Shown: positions 11,700 through 23,955, counted from the stretch's first letter. The stretch: DNA of 64,000 nt from Lingula anatina (GCF_001039355.2 NW_019775961.1:54980-118979), one strand, 5' to 3'. Numbers and translations: made by a program. The notes: a model not told the origin generated them from the sequence alone.

Positions 11700-12065
11700 T
11701 CAAATATATGCATTTTTTTTTATCTCACGGACAGGAAAAGACAGCAGGTATTGCAGACAAACTTCACAACCCGTTTTTATGAGGTAACGGGGGAAAAATG
11801 CCGAAAACCCCTCAATAAATTTCCACGTGTTGACGGAAACCTGTGTGCTCGCAACTGCAAGATGGTGGCAATGCTGTATCATAGCAACCACGAGGGACTG
11901 CGAGAAATTGCGTTATCAATGCAGAGAAACAATAGAAATGCACTGAAGCACAGCGCGCGCTACCTTAATAATAAGCTGTTCAGACGCCCGTGGAGCTATC
12001 AAAACAGATTATGTGAGACAATGGGCGAATGTTTACCCGAACGCACATAGCTTCAAAGGAAGATG
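11700..12065 (+). other. CpG-containing right end of the element with an open frame
   Basis: An ATG-initiated frame (11751-12050, 99 codons) runs to just before the right terminus. The translation is basic and shows no motif I recognise. Base composition is more CpG-rich than the preceding intron-like sequence, as at the left end. It may be a relic of a transposase exon or a regulatory end. Not called as a gene. Confidence 0.25.
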
Positions 12066-12107
12066 CCGCGTTACTTGTCCTTCTCTATTTAGGTCCAAGG
12101 TTACAAC

Positions 12108-13569
12108 TACTGGTTGCGTCCACTGTATGTGACCTACAAGAGCAAATTATATCCAGGATTACTGGAAATGGGGGTCCACCGATGTGACCCCCCCCCCCCC
12201 CTTACATGGAACTTTGCAATGTTACAAGGAACTTTTCCAAAACAACAAATTCTTAATTGAATTCATTAAAAAGAAGGAAAAGTAGGAGGTTTTCTTTCAA
12301 AGTAGAGGGGTCTTACTCAAAATGTAGGAAAAGTATGACTACAGTATATCATCATTCTCCAAAAATGTTGTAAGTTGTTCAGCCATCTCTGAAAACATAG
12401 GTCTTCTTTTGAGGCCAGTGTCCCTCAAAATGTTGACTTGAAAGACCTGTTGAGCAATCAAGTTAGTGGCCATGCAGCTTGACCAAAGTTACATGTACAA
12501 CGTACCTGTATGCGTGCATTCAGATAACTTTAAATTTGTCTTGGGATATGTTTCTCTAGACCTGTGATTTGTAATCAATGAATCAGTTGTCAAATTTAAA
12601 CATCATATGACTTCAAAAGTAGCCCTATTCAAACCCGTAGCCAGCAATTTCAAAAGGGGGGGGGGTCTCTTTCTGAATGAATGGACCTTTTTCCAATGAA
12701 ACCTTTGTCTATACCTGGATCAAATTTTGCCCGTAATGGATCTTTGCCTGACAAAAAGGGCGTTTTTTTTCGAACCCCCGACCCACCTGCCTACGGACCT
12801 CTATTAAAACTCAACAAAAAAAGCTGTCCCACAAATGGGAACGCAAATGGACATAACTTGCTCCCGGCGCATGACTCATAATTCTATATTTATCCTCGGA
12901 AATTTTGACATGTGGGCCGGTGATTCTGTCCGGGTTAAGCCTCTTCACCATTTTTTTAACTTTCAAAAAACATATTGGCAGCGAATAACGCTTCTGCGTG
13001 ATTGAAAACATTACGTATTTAAATCGCTGGAAACGTCCCAGTGAATTAAAAAATGAATTATGTTGATTTCTACAGTAAATGTGCCGCTACATGTGTGTGA
13101 TGCCTAAATGGTTTGGCGGTTGACAGTCGTTATATCTTCGTCTTCTGGCCAATTTTAACATGCAATTCCTAGTCCATTTCCTTCAAAAGAAAGTGACATG
13201 ACATAAAAGTCAAGGGACCGCATAGCTTACCGTGACAACTTGAAAGCTTCATCTTGAATACATGTGCCTGTTGACCCGTCTTCCTAAATATAGGTTGGCC
13301 TCAATTTGGACATGATATTTTACATCCAATCTGAGACCAGGGAATTCCCCCGTCACGTGAACTAACACTGTTATTTTCAACAGGTAGTCATAATTATCAT
13401 TCAAAAGTTGCTGTTTATCCAAAAATACAAAAATATGAAGTCAATAAGAAAGTGTATGCACTCGTGTTTCATTTAATCTACTCAGCAAATTATTTTAAAT
13501 TTGCAATCAAAATGAATTTTAAAAGCTTCTGCGCTGACATCTATCGTCAGTTTTGATAAACAGGAGAGC
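12108..13569. other. Intergenic spacer upstream of aprataxin
   Basis: Contains poly-C and poly-G runs (about 12189 and 12655) and low-complexity AT stretches. A CACGTG E-box near 13354 lies about 200 bases before the aprataxin start and could belong to its promoter. No coding exon recognised. Confidence 0.5.
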
Positions 13570-14080
13570 ATGTGTGCTGTGGAAGTGTCAAACTCGAGCG
13601 GCGTGAAGCGGAAAGCGGACAACCATGGTGAAAAACACGACAAGAAAAGACCGGTGCCACCTTGGGCATTGGGGCTTAAGTCTTCGATGGAAGACCCCGC
13701 ACTTAGGGTCGAAGACGATGACAAAGTTGTCATAATAAAGGACAAATACCCAAAGGTACTGACGCATTAATGTGGTGGGCACTGGTACTCACGAGTACAC
13801 GTACACATACATGTATGTACCTCCTAACTGTAGTACATCTGTAGTACTCCGTATGTGTTCGGGTACATGCCACCCTGGTATATGTACACATGTATTGTTT
13901 TGGTTATGGTGAAAACTGCAAACGTTTGAGAATGTACCAGTACGTGTTTTAAGTTGAACCTAATAGCCTGTACTGTAGGGGTTGATGTTATTACACAATT
14001 TACAGGATTGTCTTTTGACCAAAAGTTTCCTTTTTAATTCCCCCTTTGGAAAGACAATTCTTCCTCCTCCTAGCTCATGT

Positions 14081-14121
<41 letters not shown>

Positions 14122-17100
14122 TTTTTTATTTCTACAATATACCTGTACATGAAAATTTTGCAATGTTTTCATTTACCCTCATTTCTCACCTTTAAATTCT
14201 TACCCATCACATTTCCTGTATTCCTTTAATTCAATATTTATCCTGAATTTGCATGAATTGATTAAACAGATTTTAAAAGCTGATATATATACTGTAGTAC
14301 TTAAAAATTTTTTGTATGGTCATGTGCATACTGTAACGATTACCATGGTCTCTTAGTTAACTGCCTTAATTGCTATATAAGGGGATTTATTTTCAGGCAA
14401 GACAGCATTACCTTATCTTACCAAAGGAAGATATCCGCAACTTGAAAAGTCTAAATGCTGAGCATATTCCTTTGCTGAAACACATGCAGAAAAAAGGACA
14501 AGAACTTGCAGACAAGTGAGGGTCCAATATCATTTCTCTGCATTTAACCCCATATCAAAACCAGCAGAAGTCCCTTTATTTTTATTACTTGTTTCTCAAG
14601 CAGTTTTTTTTTTTTTTTTTTTTTTTTTTTGTTAGAAGCTGTTATCTGTAAAAACTTTAATATTTATTATTTGTTACTTTCATTTTTATCATCAGTATAT
14701 GAAGGAGTTTTTATCCCATAAGCCATCTTAGGATGTTAAGTAATACATTTTATTTAATTGTGCAGCTTAAACTTACTCTGAATAATCAAGTTTATTTTAA
14801 GAGCTCATTACAGAGAACAACTTCTAATGTATATATTTTCTATTTAAACTGAAATAATTATTATATTTACCAGGTCTCCTCAGTGTCAGTTTAGGCTGGG
14901 ATATCATGGAATTCCAAGCATGAGGTTAGAGAGCAAAAATAAATAAATAAATAAATAAATAAAATTCCATGGAATAAACTAGGCTTGGGTATCGTTTACT
15001 TTACATTTTTTGATAATGCAGTCTCTACCCAGTGCTCTACTAGCTAGCTGTTACAGAATAAGACTGGGTTCCCATGCCTAGATACATCCATCTGGATTGG
15101 TCTAACTCCCTGGGGTGTCTCACTAAATTGCTATCAACTTAACCAGCTTAAATGTCTCCCAGGGAGTTAGACCAATCCAAATATCTGTGGGAATGGTCCT
15201 TAAGCCGATGGACTAGGAGACACTCTGGCAGTGTACAATGTACATGTAGTTGATGGGGGAGTATCAGAGAAATTGTCATTTGGAAACATAACCGTAGTCC
15301 AGATGTAAGGTTTATCTTGTGGCAGTAAAGAAGTAGAGGGATGAGTTGTGCTGTATGGAATATTAAAATTGATTTTCAAGGTATTTTTCTTAAGAAAACA
15401 ATGACATTTATTTTGGTGTGGAATTGACTTCACAGTTTTATGGTTAATAGCTTGTTATATTTGTCAGGAATTAATATTCTTTGTAACATTTTGTTAAAAT
15501 TTTTCTGTATAATTTCAGCCAAGTTCATCTTCATGTTATTAGCCAAGACTTTGACTCGCCATGTCTAAAAACTAAGAAACATTGGAATTCTTTTACCTCA
15601 GAATATTTCATTGACTCCTCAGGTAACGTCCTACTAGTTAATGTTCTTCAAATCAGTTTTGAAAGAATCACAAAAACGTTAAAACATTTATTTTGTTAAA
15701 TGATTTTTTCCTTTAAAACAAGAATATGTACGTGAATACCTTGGTCAAAACAGTTTTGTATTCAATCACCTCTGGTTGTTAGGGTTTTTTTTAATTATGT
15801 GAAATATATTTCCCATTCAGAGAAAAATGGTATCATGGATTTATCCCGAAATCTGAATAATTATAGAAAATTAATAAAAATTTGCCTAGTATGAAGGTCC
15901 ATGCCTTTAGTGCTTGCATTTTCAGGATATTTTAAAAAAGGTCCACTTTCATCGTAGTCTGCAGTTTTATAGCTCAATAATTTTAGTACACACTGATTTC
16001 ACAATTTTCAAGGTAATGTGGATTTCTGCTTTGATGTCCTTTTTTGTCTTACAGATGTCATAAAACAGTTGGAAGAGAAAGGCTCAGTCACAGTGGATAC
16101 TGGGAAATTTGAAGGTTATCTAAAGCAAGCCTTAAAGTAAGCATACTGCTGCCTTAGGATTAGTATATAATTATTTTATTTGACATTTGCCCACCAAATT
16201 TAAACTGAAATTGGGGTTCTTTTTCATGCCTATGTAGTTCTTTGCACAAGGTTGTAAGATTCTAAATAACCAATAGTATGACAGGCCCAGAGCAGCTTAG
16301 ATGGACAAGGGCACCAATTTGATTGATCAGTCATCTTTAAACCTGTTGGAATTCACCTCAAACAACATGGTCTTTCACCAAACTTCTTATAAAATACAAT
16401 TTTACTTTAAACAATTCTGACTTGCATGTGGAAAGAAGACTTACACCTTTTGGATGCTGTCTGTTTTTTTTTTTTTTTTTCTTTTCTGCAATACATTAAT
16501 TGTGCATGTTTAACAGTGGTGCCATTTTCCGGTTATTTTAAATTAAAAAGAAAAAAAGGTTCAATTTCTCAAGGCCCAGCCTCACATAAGAACTCAAGAG
16601 TTGGTCAGAACTTTTGGTTTACTTAAAAAGGAATTTTTTAACATCAGTCCTTGATAAGTGCATACACATGTAAGTACACGCAGAGTTCCACTAAAAAGTA
16701 ACCAACATTCTAACACATTGGCCAGTTTTTTAAAGTTTTGTGAAACTGGCCCCATATAATCATTAAAGTGCACTATGATTTATTCATTTAGACCAAAGTA
16801 GACTCTACATGTATTTCTCATTTAAGACACTTGACCAACTTTCTTCTAAAGTTCATTTATGACACTGCATTTTAATGTCACCAGTCTTAAGATATTGATT
16901 AATGAAATCTTAGCCATGAGAAATAAATGCCCTGCCTTTGCAAATTAACTTTCATGATTCACAGAAAAACTTGGTAGTTTATTCCTTTTCCTGGAATATT
17001 GTCAAGGCAAATAAAGGTTAAGGTCTTGGTATAAGAGGTCCTGTGACAGAAATGGTCTAAGTTTGCAAAATGTTAGAGGATAAAGATGAAGACTTCATGA

Positions 17101-17495
17101 CTGTAGACTTGATTGGCTGTACCTCAAGTAAAAACACTTAAGTTTTTCATTTATCATTTTAGTAGATTTATGTGTATTTGTATTTGATTTTTTATTTACT
17201 ATCTTATTGGACTTCATGTGTAAGTATTGCATTATTGTAGTAATGTTTGCCCTTACCCAGTCGGTGAATAGCTGCAAAGCTAATGTTTCCTTTCAATTTA
17301 TACCCGACATAAAATAAAAATCATTGTATTGTATTGTATTGTATTGTAAAGTGTGTGGGTTTTCCTATACTGGCATACATATTTCTCAGTTGACTATATT
17401 TCATTTTCAGGTGCCATGTATGCAAAAAGGATTTCAAAACCATGCCTGCCCTCAAGTCCCACATTTTACAGCACGCTCCGAAGAAAACCTCCTGA
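13570..17495 (+). CDS. APTX: Aprataxin (DNA 5'-adenylate hydrolase), short form without FHA domain
   Basis: Six exons (13570-13755, 14397-14515, 14874-14924, 15519-15622, 16055-16136, 17411-17495) with matched phases give 208 residues. Aprataxin removes AMP from 5' ends left by abortive DNA ligation, in the nucleus. A basic N-terminus precedes the HIT domain: [43 protein letters not shown], and the catalytic strand [21 protein letters not shown]. The C-terminus is a C2H2 zinc finger (CHVCKKDF...HILQH). Vertebrate aprataxin has an N-terminal FHA domain; here an in-frame TGA precedes the ATG, so the protein starts directly before the HIT domain. The first His of the usual His-x-His-x-His triad is Gln (QVHLH); the central, catalytic His remains. 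A polyadenylation-like AATAAA lies near 17680. Confidence 0.93.
14083..14118. repeat. (CT)n microsatellite
   Basis: Pure CT dinucleotide run in intron 1 of aprataxin. A long poly-T (about 14607-14630) lies in intron 2. Confidence 0.95.
15068..15195. mobile_element. Short relative of the CATTCCCAGAGAT MITE family
   Basis: About 128 bases in an aprataxin intron, largely palindromic. TTCCCATGCCTAGATAC at the left and ATATCTGTGGGAATGG at the right form the termini, and TCTAACTCCCTGGG is inverted within (CCCAGGGAGTTAGA). It shares termini and the CTCCCTGGGG word with the copies at 8696 and 58581 but is shorter. Confidence 0.6.
17095..17352 (+). repeat. Possible retroposon 3' end with (ATTGT)n tail
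   Basis: A stretch ending TACCCGACATAAAATAAAAA followed by TCATTGTATTGTATTGTATT. Short tandem pentamers after an A-rich segment are typical of 3' ends of some non-LTR retrotransposons and SINEs. It lies in the last intron of aprataxin, on the sense strand. No RT sequence is seen, so it is either a SINE or a severely 5'-truncated copy. Confidence 0.45.
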
Positions 17496-17887
17496 CGCAC
17501 GAGCTTAAGACAGTTGGTCTTTGCGAAATGTTTCCTTTTCTTCAAATGTTCTTGATGATATGTGGTATAATGGATGGCACTTGCACATTGAAGAAATACA
17601 TTCTATCCTGTTTAAAAAAAGTTTATGAAGATTCTTGTTTGTGCTGAAATGTTGAAATTGTTGGAACATACACAGTTAAAATAAACAATCCTGAATATTG
17701 CAGTGACTTTGTCCCATCAATAATACCAGTTGCACTGAAATGAAATGTTATTTAAATACTCATGGGTATATACTGTACAATGAAAAAGATATCTACAAGA
17801 ATCTTATGTAAAAGGATGTTTACAACTAGACTTATTAATTTACAAGGGCCATTGTACATGCATTAGCTGATTTGGGGGGGGGGGGGG

Positions 17888-18102
17888 NNNNNNNNNNNNN
17901 NNNNNNNNNNNNNNNNNNNNNNNNNNNNNNNNNNNNNNNNNNNNNNNNNNNNNNNNNNNNNNNNNNNNNNNNNNNNNNNNNNNNNNNNNNNNNNNNNNNN
18001 NNNNNNNNNNNNNNNNNNNNNNNNNNNNNNNNNNNNNNNNNNNNNNNNNNNNNNNNNNNNNNNNNNNNNNNNNNNNNNNNNNNNNNNNNNNNNNNNNNNN
18101 NN
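17888..18102. other. Assembly gap (N run)
   Basis: Run of N flanked by poly-G on the left and a C-rich sequence on the right. The homopolymer probably caused the gap. Translations across it are artefacts. Confidence 1.
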
Positions 18103-20577
18103 GGGAAGAAGGGGAGTAAAGGAGGTCCGGACCCCCCCACCCCCCATCCCCTTCGGTTTCTGAAAAACTACTTCCCTATTGAAATAAGAATTTTCACTAG
18201 CTAAAGCATAGTTTTCTTCCAAGTAAATTATAACAGATGACTTTTTGCTCAGATTAACACACGTGTCCATGTACAGTATTATACTAAACCTCCAGTGTAC
18301 TTCTGTGCCCCTTATGTCCAGCTCAAATCCAATACATAAAATGAATACACCATGAAATTTAGCCCCCCCCCCCCCCCACGACTTTTTTGAAAATGTCCAA
18401 AAGTCACATTTTTATATGTGTACTGCAAAGAGTAATATAATCTTCTTTATTGTAAATCCATAACCCATAACTTTTTGGGGAGTTTCCAGCATAACTAAAT
18501 GGAAAGTAATGATTAACTGACCTTTAACAGACGCCATTTTTCTGTGACTCAAGTGGCAATATTAGTCGCAATTAAATTTCCCAACGAAATACGTCAAGTG
18601 GTGCGGTACATGTAAACGTGCGTGATTCTTGAAGCTGATTGGTCAATCTCGCCCCCCCCCCTCCAAAAAAAAAAAAAAAAAACAGTACCAATCAATGCCT
18701 GAGCTGGATAACATCTGGCAGGTTCTTAGAGGTCACCACCTATTATACGTCCACGCAATTTGACGAAATTACATCCATTTATCTAGTAAGTACAAAATTC
18801 TGTAAAAATCCCCAAAGGGTTCCCCCGTGTTGTTGTTTTTTTTTTTTTTTTTTTTTTTTTGTTCAATTATTTAAATTAACAATAAACTATATATATGATA
18901 ATCAAATCAGTTTATCCTAGGGGTATCATCCATCTACAAAAAAATGCAAAATTAAGGCCTCGGTTGTCGGAGAAAAAAATCCATGCATAAAGGAGCAGAG
19001 TGGTAACAGCGATGCAATTAATAGAAATTACTTTTGACAATTTTCCTTTTCAGTCACCTTCACTTCATGTTGCTCATGTAATGTAAATTGATAAAAATGG
19101 AAGTGTCGGCTTTAATTGACAGGATTCACTCGCTTTGCACTTATCAAAACCCTCGTCATTTTAATGTGAAATGTTGCCAGGATGTTAAATACGAGAAAGG
19201 TATGGCAAGGATATGAAATGTTACAAGATGAACCACTAGTCAAGGTGAGCATTACACACTGAGCAAATAAAAGCTCGTTTCCCTTACTTTATTATCAGAC
19301 ATGGGTGAAGCTTTGGAGATACTGAAGGTTCGGAGGAATCGCTCTACAAGAAATAAGCAGGTTCTCCCCATCTTGTTAACATGCGATTTATTATTATGTT
19401 TTGTATTTTCACATAAAACTTATCAGTGTTAATTAAGGCCCTGCGATATTAAAAATCTTGCAAGTCGTCTGCCATTTTAAGTGGTCATAACCAGATGGAC
19501 AGGCAGTTTTACAGGAGCGGATCCAGAGATATTTTCTGAGACCATTCCAAATTATCTTTGATGATCCATCCTCCATTTCTGATGGTCTTCCAACAGAAAA
19601 AAATAGATACCTGTCAATGTTAACTTTAAAATCTGACCGTCTTCCGGAAGACCCAGAAGACGGTCTAAATCCGTCCCTGGTTTTAGTTCCCCACGTCTGC
19701 TATTCAGCGTACGTTTTATGAAAAAATTCCATACGGTTTCGTGTATTTTTCATGCATATTTTAGCAATATGTTTCAGTTCCTTTATATGATAACTATAAC
19801 ACGGCGTGCACGACTCTAAACCAAATAACCTGTTGTATGCGATTCTCGATTCAAATTCGGAGCTATCGTACATGTATTATTGTCCTGCTGCTTCCGTAGA
19901 TACGATGCAATAAATAAATAGAAGGGGTACGAATATTTCAAAAGAAAATTTTGAAAATATTTTAGACAAAGGAGAAAAACCTTGAACGCCGATACACAAT
20001 TCTAACTTTTCAGCATAAAACCCTATCCTACCAAACGCCCTACTGTTATTTTAATAAGATTGAAAAAAGAATAAGGAAACGAAGCAATATCATTTTACTA
20101 TCAAATACGAATCCTCCCAAACACCCTATTTGTTATTTTAAGAAGATTGAAAAAAGAAGAAGGAAATGAAATAATGATATTATTTTACTAGTTGTCTGAA
20201 AACTATTGCTTTATAATTCTGCTATATAAGCGATAAGACTCGTATTACTGTTTCTCTTTTGGTTTTCTTTAGATTGATTTGTTGTATTTTTTATTTTTAA
20301 GTTGGATTAAAAAGAAAGAGGAAATGAAACAAACACTGCAACAGTATCATTTTTACTAGTTCTCTGAAAACTATTGCTACATAATTGTGCAATATATGCC
20401 ATAAGGTAGACGTGTAACTGGTTTTATTTTATTTTATTTTTTTATTTATTTTATTTTATTTTTTTTTTCGCTTCCTTTAGATTGTTTGATGTATGGAAAC
20501 ACAAGGGAAGGACACCGTTTATTATTGCTCAAACTCCCTTAGCTAAGTCCTCGATCTACCATTCCAGTCATTAAACA

Positions 20578-20608
<31 letters not shown>

Positions 20609-21004
20609 CTTTTTTTGCATATTGGCATAAACGTTTTATGACGGTATAGGGTCCTAAAATACGTGAATGCCTTATCATTGCATCAATGTAGATTCAATAT
20701 AGATCCACAAGCTGTACAATTAATATGCTTTGCCGGGGGGGGGGTCAGTATATCAGTGCAGAACACAGGTTATTTGTACCACGTTGATATTCGTCTACCC
20801 CAGTAGACGTTTGTGACTTCAGAAGGACAGAAAAGAAGAAAAAAGTTAATGCTTCAAATGTACAGGGGGTGGAGGCCATTGTGCCCTTGTATCCCCCCCC
20901 CCCCCCCACCCACATCTCCGCATCCTATGCAAAGTCCCAATAGATATACATATATATATATTTATATATTTATTTCACTGCAGTAGCATTGGCATACTCT
21001 CTAC

Positions 21005-21095
21005 GGTACCATGGCGACAGATTGAATTTCCACAGATATTCACAGATATGTCTATAGATAAATAGACAGTCATTTTGGCTCTCAGTCGATTCAGC
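21005..21095. repeat. Fragment of the TACCCTCTACC MITE family
   Basis: Contains the family core (CACAGATATTCACAGATATG, then ATAGACAGTCATTTTGGCTCTC) also present at 2700-2750 and 29940-29985, but recognisable termini are eroded (CTCTCTACGG on the left only). Confidence 0.5.
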
Positions 21096-21172
21096 AAAAT
21101 ATGCCCACAATAATAACTGCCGCCAAGGTAGAGGATTGCATTAGCACACGAACGCAAAGGCTGGCAGTTCAG

Positions 21173-22159
21173 TTACTCATCATCATCAAAATCCGACTCA
21201 AAGATGGACGCGGGTCTTATCTTGGTGTGGCCGTAATGCTTACGGAACCGATTATCCAGCAAAATTTTGGCTATTTCTGTGTGTCCGTTTCTACTCGCCC
21301 AGTAGACGGCATCGTGACCCTCGTGGTCTTTGGAATTCACGTTGTCCCCGTACTCCAAGAGGAACTTGACGGCGGTCACGTGACCATGGGCGGCGGCCAC
21401 CATGATAGGGGTGACACCCTTTTTGTCAGGGATGCATTCAGCACCGTAGCGGATGAGCAAGCGAAGGCCGTTCACGTTCCCTCCCCTCGCGCACCACGCG
21501 AGTAACGTCATTCCGTCCGGGTCTTGCTCGTTTACTTTGTTATAATGGGCTTCTTTTAAGAGGTATTTTGCGACCTCGAAATGGATTCTGTCTTTGGTGC
21601 TGAGGGCAGCTAGCAGGCAATTATAGTTAACTTCAACACCAGCTGTGTTTTCGATGAGAAATTTCACAATGGTGCAATGGCCGGAATAGCAAGCCACTTG
21701 CAGGGCCGTGGAACCGATAGCCGTTCGTTCGTTGATACTTTTATCACCCCCAAGCCAAACGATCGCTTTCACCAAGTTCACATTTCCCATTTGGCACGCG
21801 ATCCAAAGCGGGGTAGCATCTGCGACTTTTACGACACCACCCCTGTCCAGAGCGACATCAACCGTCCCTTTCCGGCAGACGTCTGCCTTGCACTCGTTGA
21901 CCAAATACGCCAAAATATTTGCAGAACCTGATTTCACCGCAAGATGGACAAAAGTCATGTCTTTGTAAGGAGACCCCACAAGTTTCTGCATTCGCTCTGG
22001 TCCCAATTCATTTCTCATTTCTTTAATGGCAAACAGATTCTTTTGTTCCATCAACTCGGCTAATTTGGTCTGGTATTTGGGCAAAAGGGCCATTTCTTCA
22101 TTTCGCTCTGTCGTCTGCGTGTCAGTGACGTCATACAGCTTTGAAGTTTCCGTTCCCAT
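21173..22159 (-). CDS. Fem-1-like ankyrin-repeat protein, 328 aa
   Basis: An uninterrupted frame from ATG 22159 to the stop at 21173. The exon begins at 22167 after a good acceptor (TTATTTTCTAG), so the 5' UTR is probably split by an intron further right. The protein has about seven ankyrin repeats (for example FVHLAVKSGSANILAYLVNE, TPLWIACQMGNVNLVKAIV, TALQVACYSGHCTIVKFLIE, TPIMVAAAHGHVTAVKFLLE) and an acidic end SDFDDDE. The order and wording of the first repeats resemble Fem-1 proteins, which act as substrate receptors of CUL2 E3 ligases, but those are about 600 residues with further C-terminal repeats and a VHL box, absent here. I therefore call it Fem-1-like only. Ankyrin repeats bind protein partners; the partner is unknown. 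High CpG compared with the surroundings. Confidence 0.85.
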   Translation of the reverse strand: MGTETSKLYDVTDTQTTERNEEMALLPKYQTKLAELMEQKNLFAIKEMRNELGPERMQKLVGSPYKDMTFVHLAVKSGSANILAYLVNECKADVCRKGTVDVALDRGGVVKVADATPLWIACQMGNVNLVKAIVWLGGDKSINERTAIGSTALQVACYSGHCTIVKFLIENTAGVEVNYNCLLAALSTKDRIHFEVAKYLLKEAHYNKVNEQDPDGMTLLAWCARGGNVNGLRLLIRYGAECIPDKKGVTPIMVAAAHGHVTAVKFLLEYGDNVNSKDHEGHDAVYWASRNGHTEIAKILLDNRFRKHYGHTKIRPASIFESDFDDDE

Positions 22160-23822
22160 GACGAGGGCTAGAAAATAAATGAACACGTTTTAAAAATTTA
22201 AGTACACATCTGTTCTCGTTAATGTTATTTTGCCCCGTTCCACAACAGTCATTTGGAAACTTATTTATGACTTTGTAAGACGCAGGTTTAAAAAAACTGA
22301 TTGTTGTGACCTTTAGGCTATAAGCCTTCATCTTTCATCGTTAAGCTCTTCACCATTATATATGCTTCTTTTTTTTTCTTTCTATGCTTCTTTCTTGTAA
22401 AACGAATTCAAAATCTTGATATTATTCGGTGGATGATGTTCAGTGTCACCTTTAGGTGATAAGAAGTGGGGGGGGGGGGGAGAGAGACAAGGGTAACGAA
22501 TCAAAGACAATGAACCGATTCCCTGCGTTCTGGAAAGGTTGAAAACCACTGTTTTCGGTAGAATTAAAGACAGTATTGAATATTTTGTAAAACTGCAATA
22601 AAATACCATTATGTTAGGTAAATTTACTGCTTTCAAAAATATCAGGAGGAAATGGAAATTTGATATTGGAGTTCAGCTGCCAATCCTGAAAATATGTAGA
22701 TTCGCTACTCAAGCCTACATGTGACTGGGATTTTCTTCTAGAAAATTTAATCCTTTTATCAAAATTAGCCCTAATTGACCGAAGATATGAGTTCACGCAG
22801 AAGCGTCCCTTGCTCGCATGTTCCCTGTCATTTACATCAGATTTATTTGACTAAAACTTGAGTCAGAAGATTTTTCAGCTTAGAACAATTTTCGTGCAGA
22901 GACCCCCCATATAATGAGATCAAACTTCGCATTATTAGGCTATGTTCAACGTACGTATTCATCGCTAGTCAATGGCTATCATTTCATAGAAGTATGGTCA
23001 TATCTACATGTCTCAGCTGTCATGGGCTTTACAACAACATACTACATATGTGTGCAAACGTACCTTAAAAAGCGTCATCATTCTAAAATGTATAACATAA
23101 TACTTGGTGATCTTATTAATACGAATTCGTTTTATTTTAAGAGAGAGAGAGAGAGAGAGAGAAAGTCATACAGTGCACATACCTTTTTATCGCTTTGATT
23201 AAGAGAAAAAGACCTCAAATCGCGTCGTCAGATTCTGGTATCTGCCCAGCTCGGTGTTAAAATGCCTTCTGCGTATTTCAACTCTGTGAAGTATGGCACG
23301 TGCGTTCAATCCCTGACTACTCCTAATTATTTTGATTGACACACACGCTGGGCAAACCTTGCTGGCGTACTGGATTAGTGAAACTTTGCCAACAAAATTG
23401 GGACGAATTTTATTTACCGCATTTCTGGCTATTTTCATGTTTATGAAGTGTCCATTGCTGTTAAAAAAACGTGTCCATTGTCTGGTTCTCTATCATATTT
23501 AGGAGACACCCGGGGATCCTTTCCAGAATATGTTTGTATATTTACATCAGAAAAATTGGGTTGAATTTTAGGAGATTCTGGTTTGTGAGACAAGGAGTGG
23601 TCTATCCATTTATCTATTTACCCTTTTCACCCCCCAGCTGAAATAATGCTTAAGCGAATGTATGTTCCAGTTAATTTTCGAAGTTTTCCTTGATATCTTT
23701 CTTATGTGTAAAATTCAAGATGCAGCGATCCGTGCATCACAAATGGACATTCTAAGCAAATCTGCGAATAAAACGCAAAATCTTACAGACAACATGCCGA
23801 CTTTCGTCGGGGCCGTAGCAAT

Positions 23823-23955
23823 AGTCCGAAGGTTCATTGGTCCGAATATTCACTATAGAACCTTCGGACCAATGAACCCTTGATTAAAAAATCGATGAAA
23901 ATGTCACCACTTTTCGGACCAATGAACCTTCGGACCAATGAACCTTCGGACTATC
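23823..23955. mobile_element. Foldback element of GGTTCATTGGTCCGAA words
   Basis: Left end ATAGTCCGAAGGTTCATTGG is answered by the inverted CCAATGAACCTTCGGACTAT at the right end. Two further inverted copies of the word lie inside, so most of the 133 bases can fold into a long hairpin. No ORF. Confidence 0.75.

Larger units (their letters stand above)
9184..12107. mobile_element. 2.9-kb inverted-repeat DNA transposon with target duplication
   Basis: A 33-34 base sequence at 9191-9224 (starting TTGGACCTAAATAGAGAAGG) is repeated exactly in inverted form at 12066-12099. GTTACAAC stands directly outside both ends in the same orientation (9184-9191 and 12100-12107), a 7-8 bp target duplication depending on how one shared base is assigned. 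Long termini with an 8-bp duplication are known from P-type elements; hAT elements have 8-bp duplications but shorter termini. No recognisable transposase lies inside. It encloses a 189-bp tandem array and a candidate small gene. The inverted repeats and flanking duplication are seen directly; calling it a transposon is inference. Confidence 0.75.
17496..21172. other. Intergenic, no gene recognised
   Basis: Starts with the probable aprataxin 3' UTR (to about 17700), followed by an assembly gap and AT-rich sequence with many homopolymer runs (poly-C near 18363, poly-T near 18835 and 20590). An open stretch at 19303-19362 (ATGGGTGAAGCTTTGG..) ends in CAG/GTTCTC and could be a small exon, but nothing supports it further. 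Confidence 0.5.

Noticed and set aside
17835-18270. ORFs running through the N run
   Set aside because: Artefacts of the assembly gap; same for 30046-30501.
21101-21968. Plus-strand ORFs opposite the ankyrin gene
   Set aside because: Shadows; the minus strand has clear ankyrin repeats.
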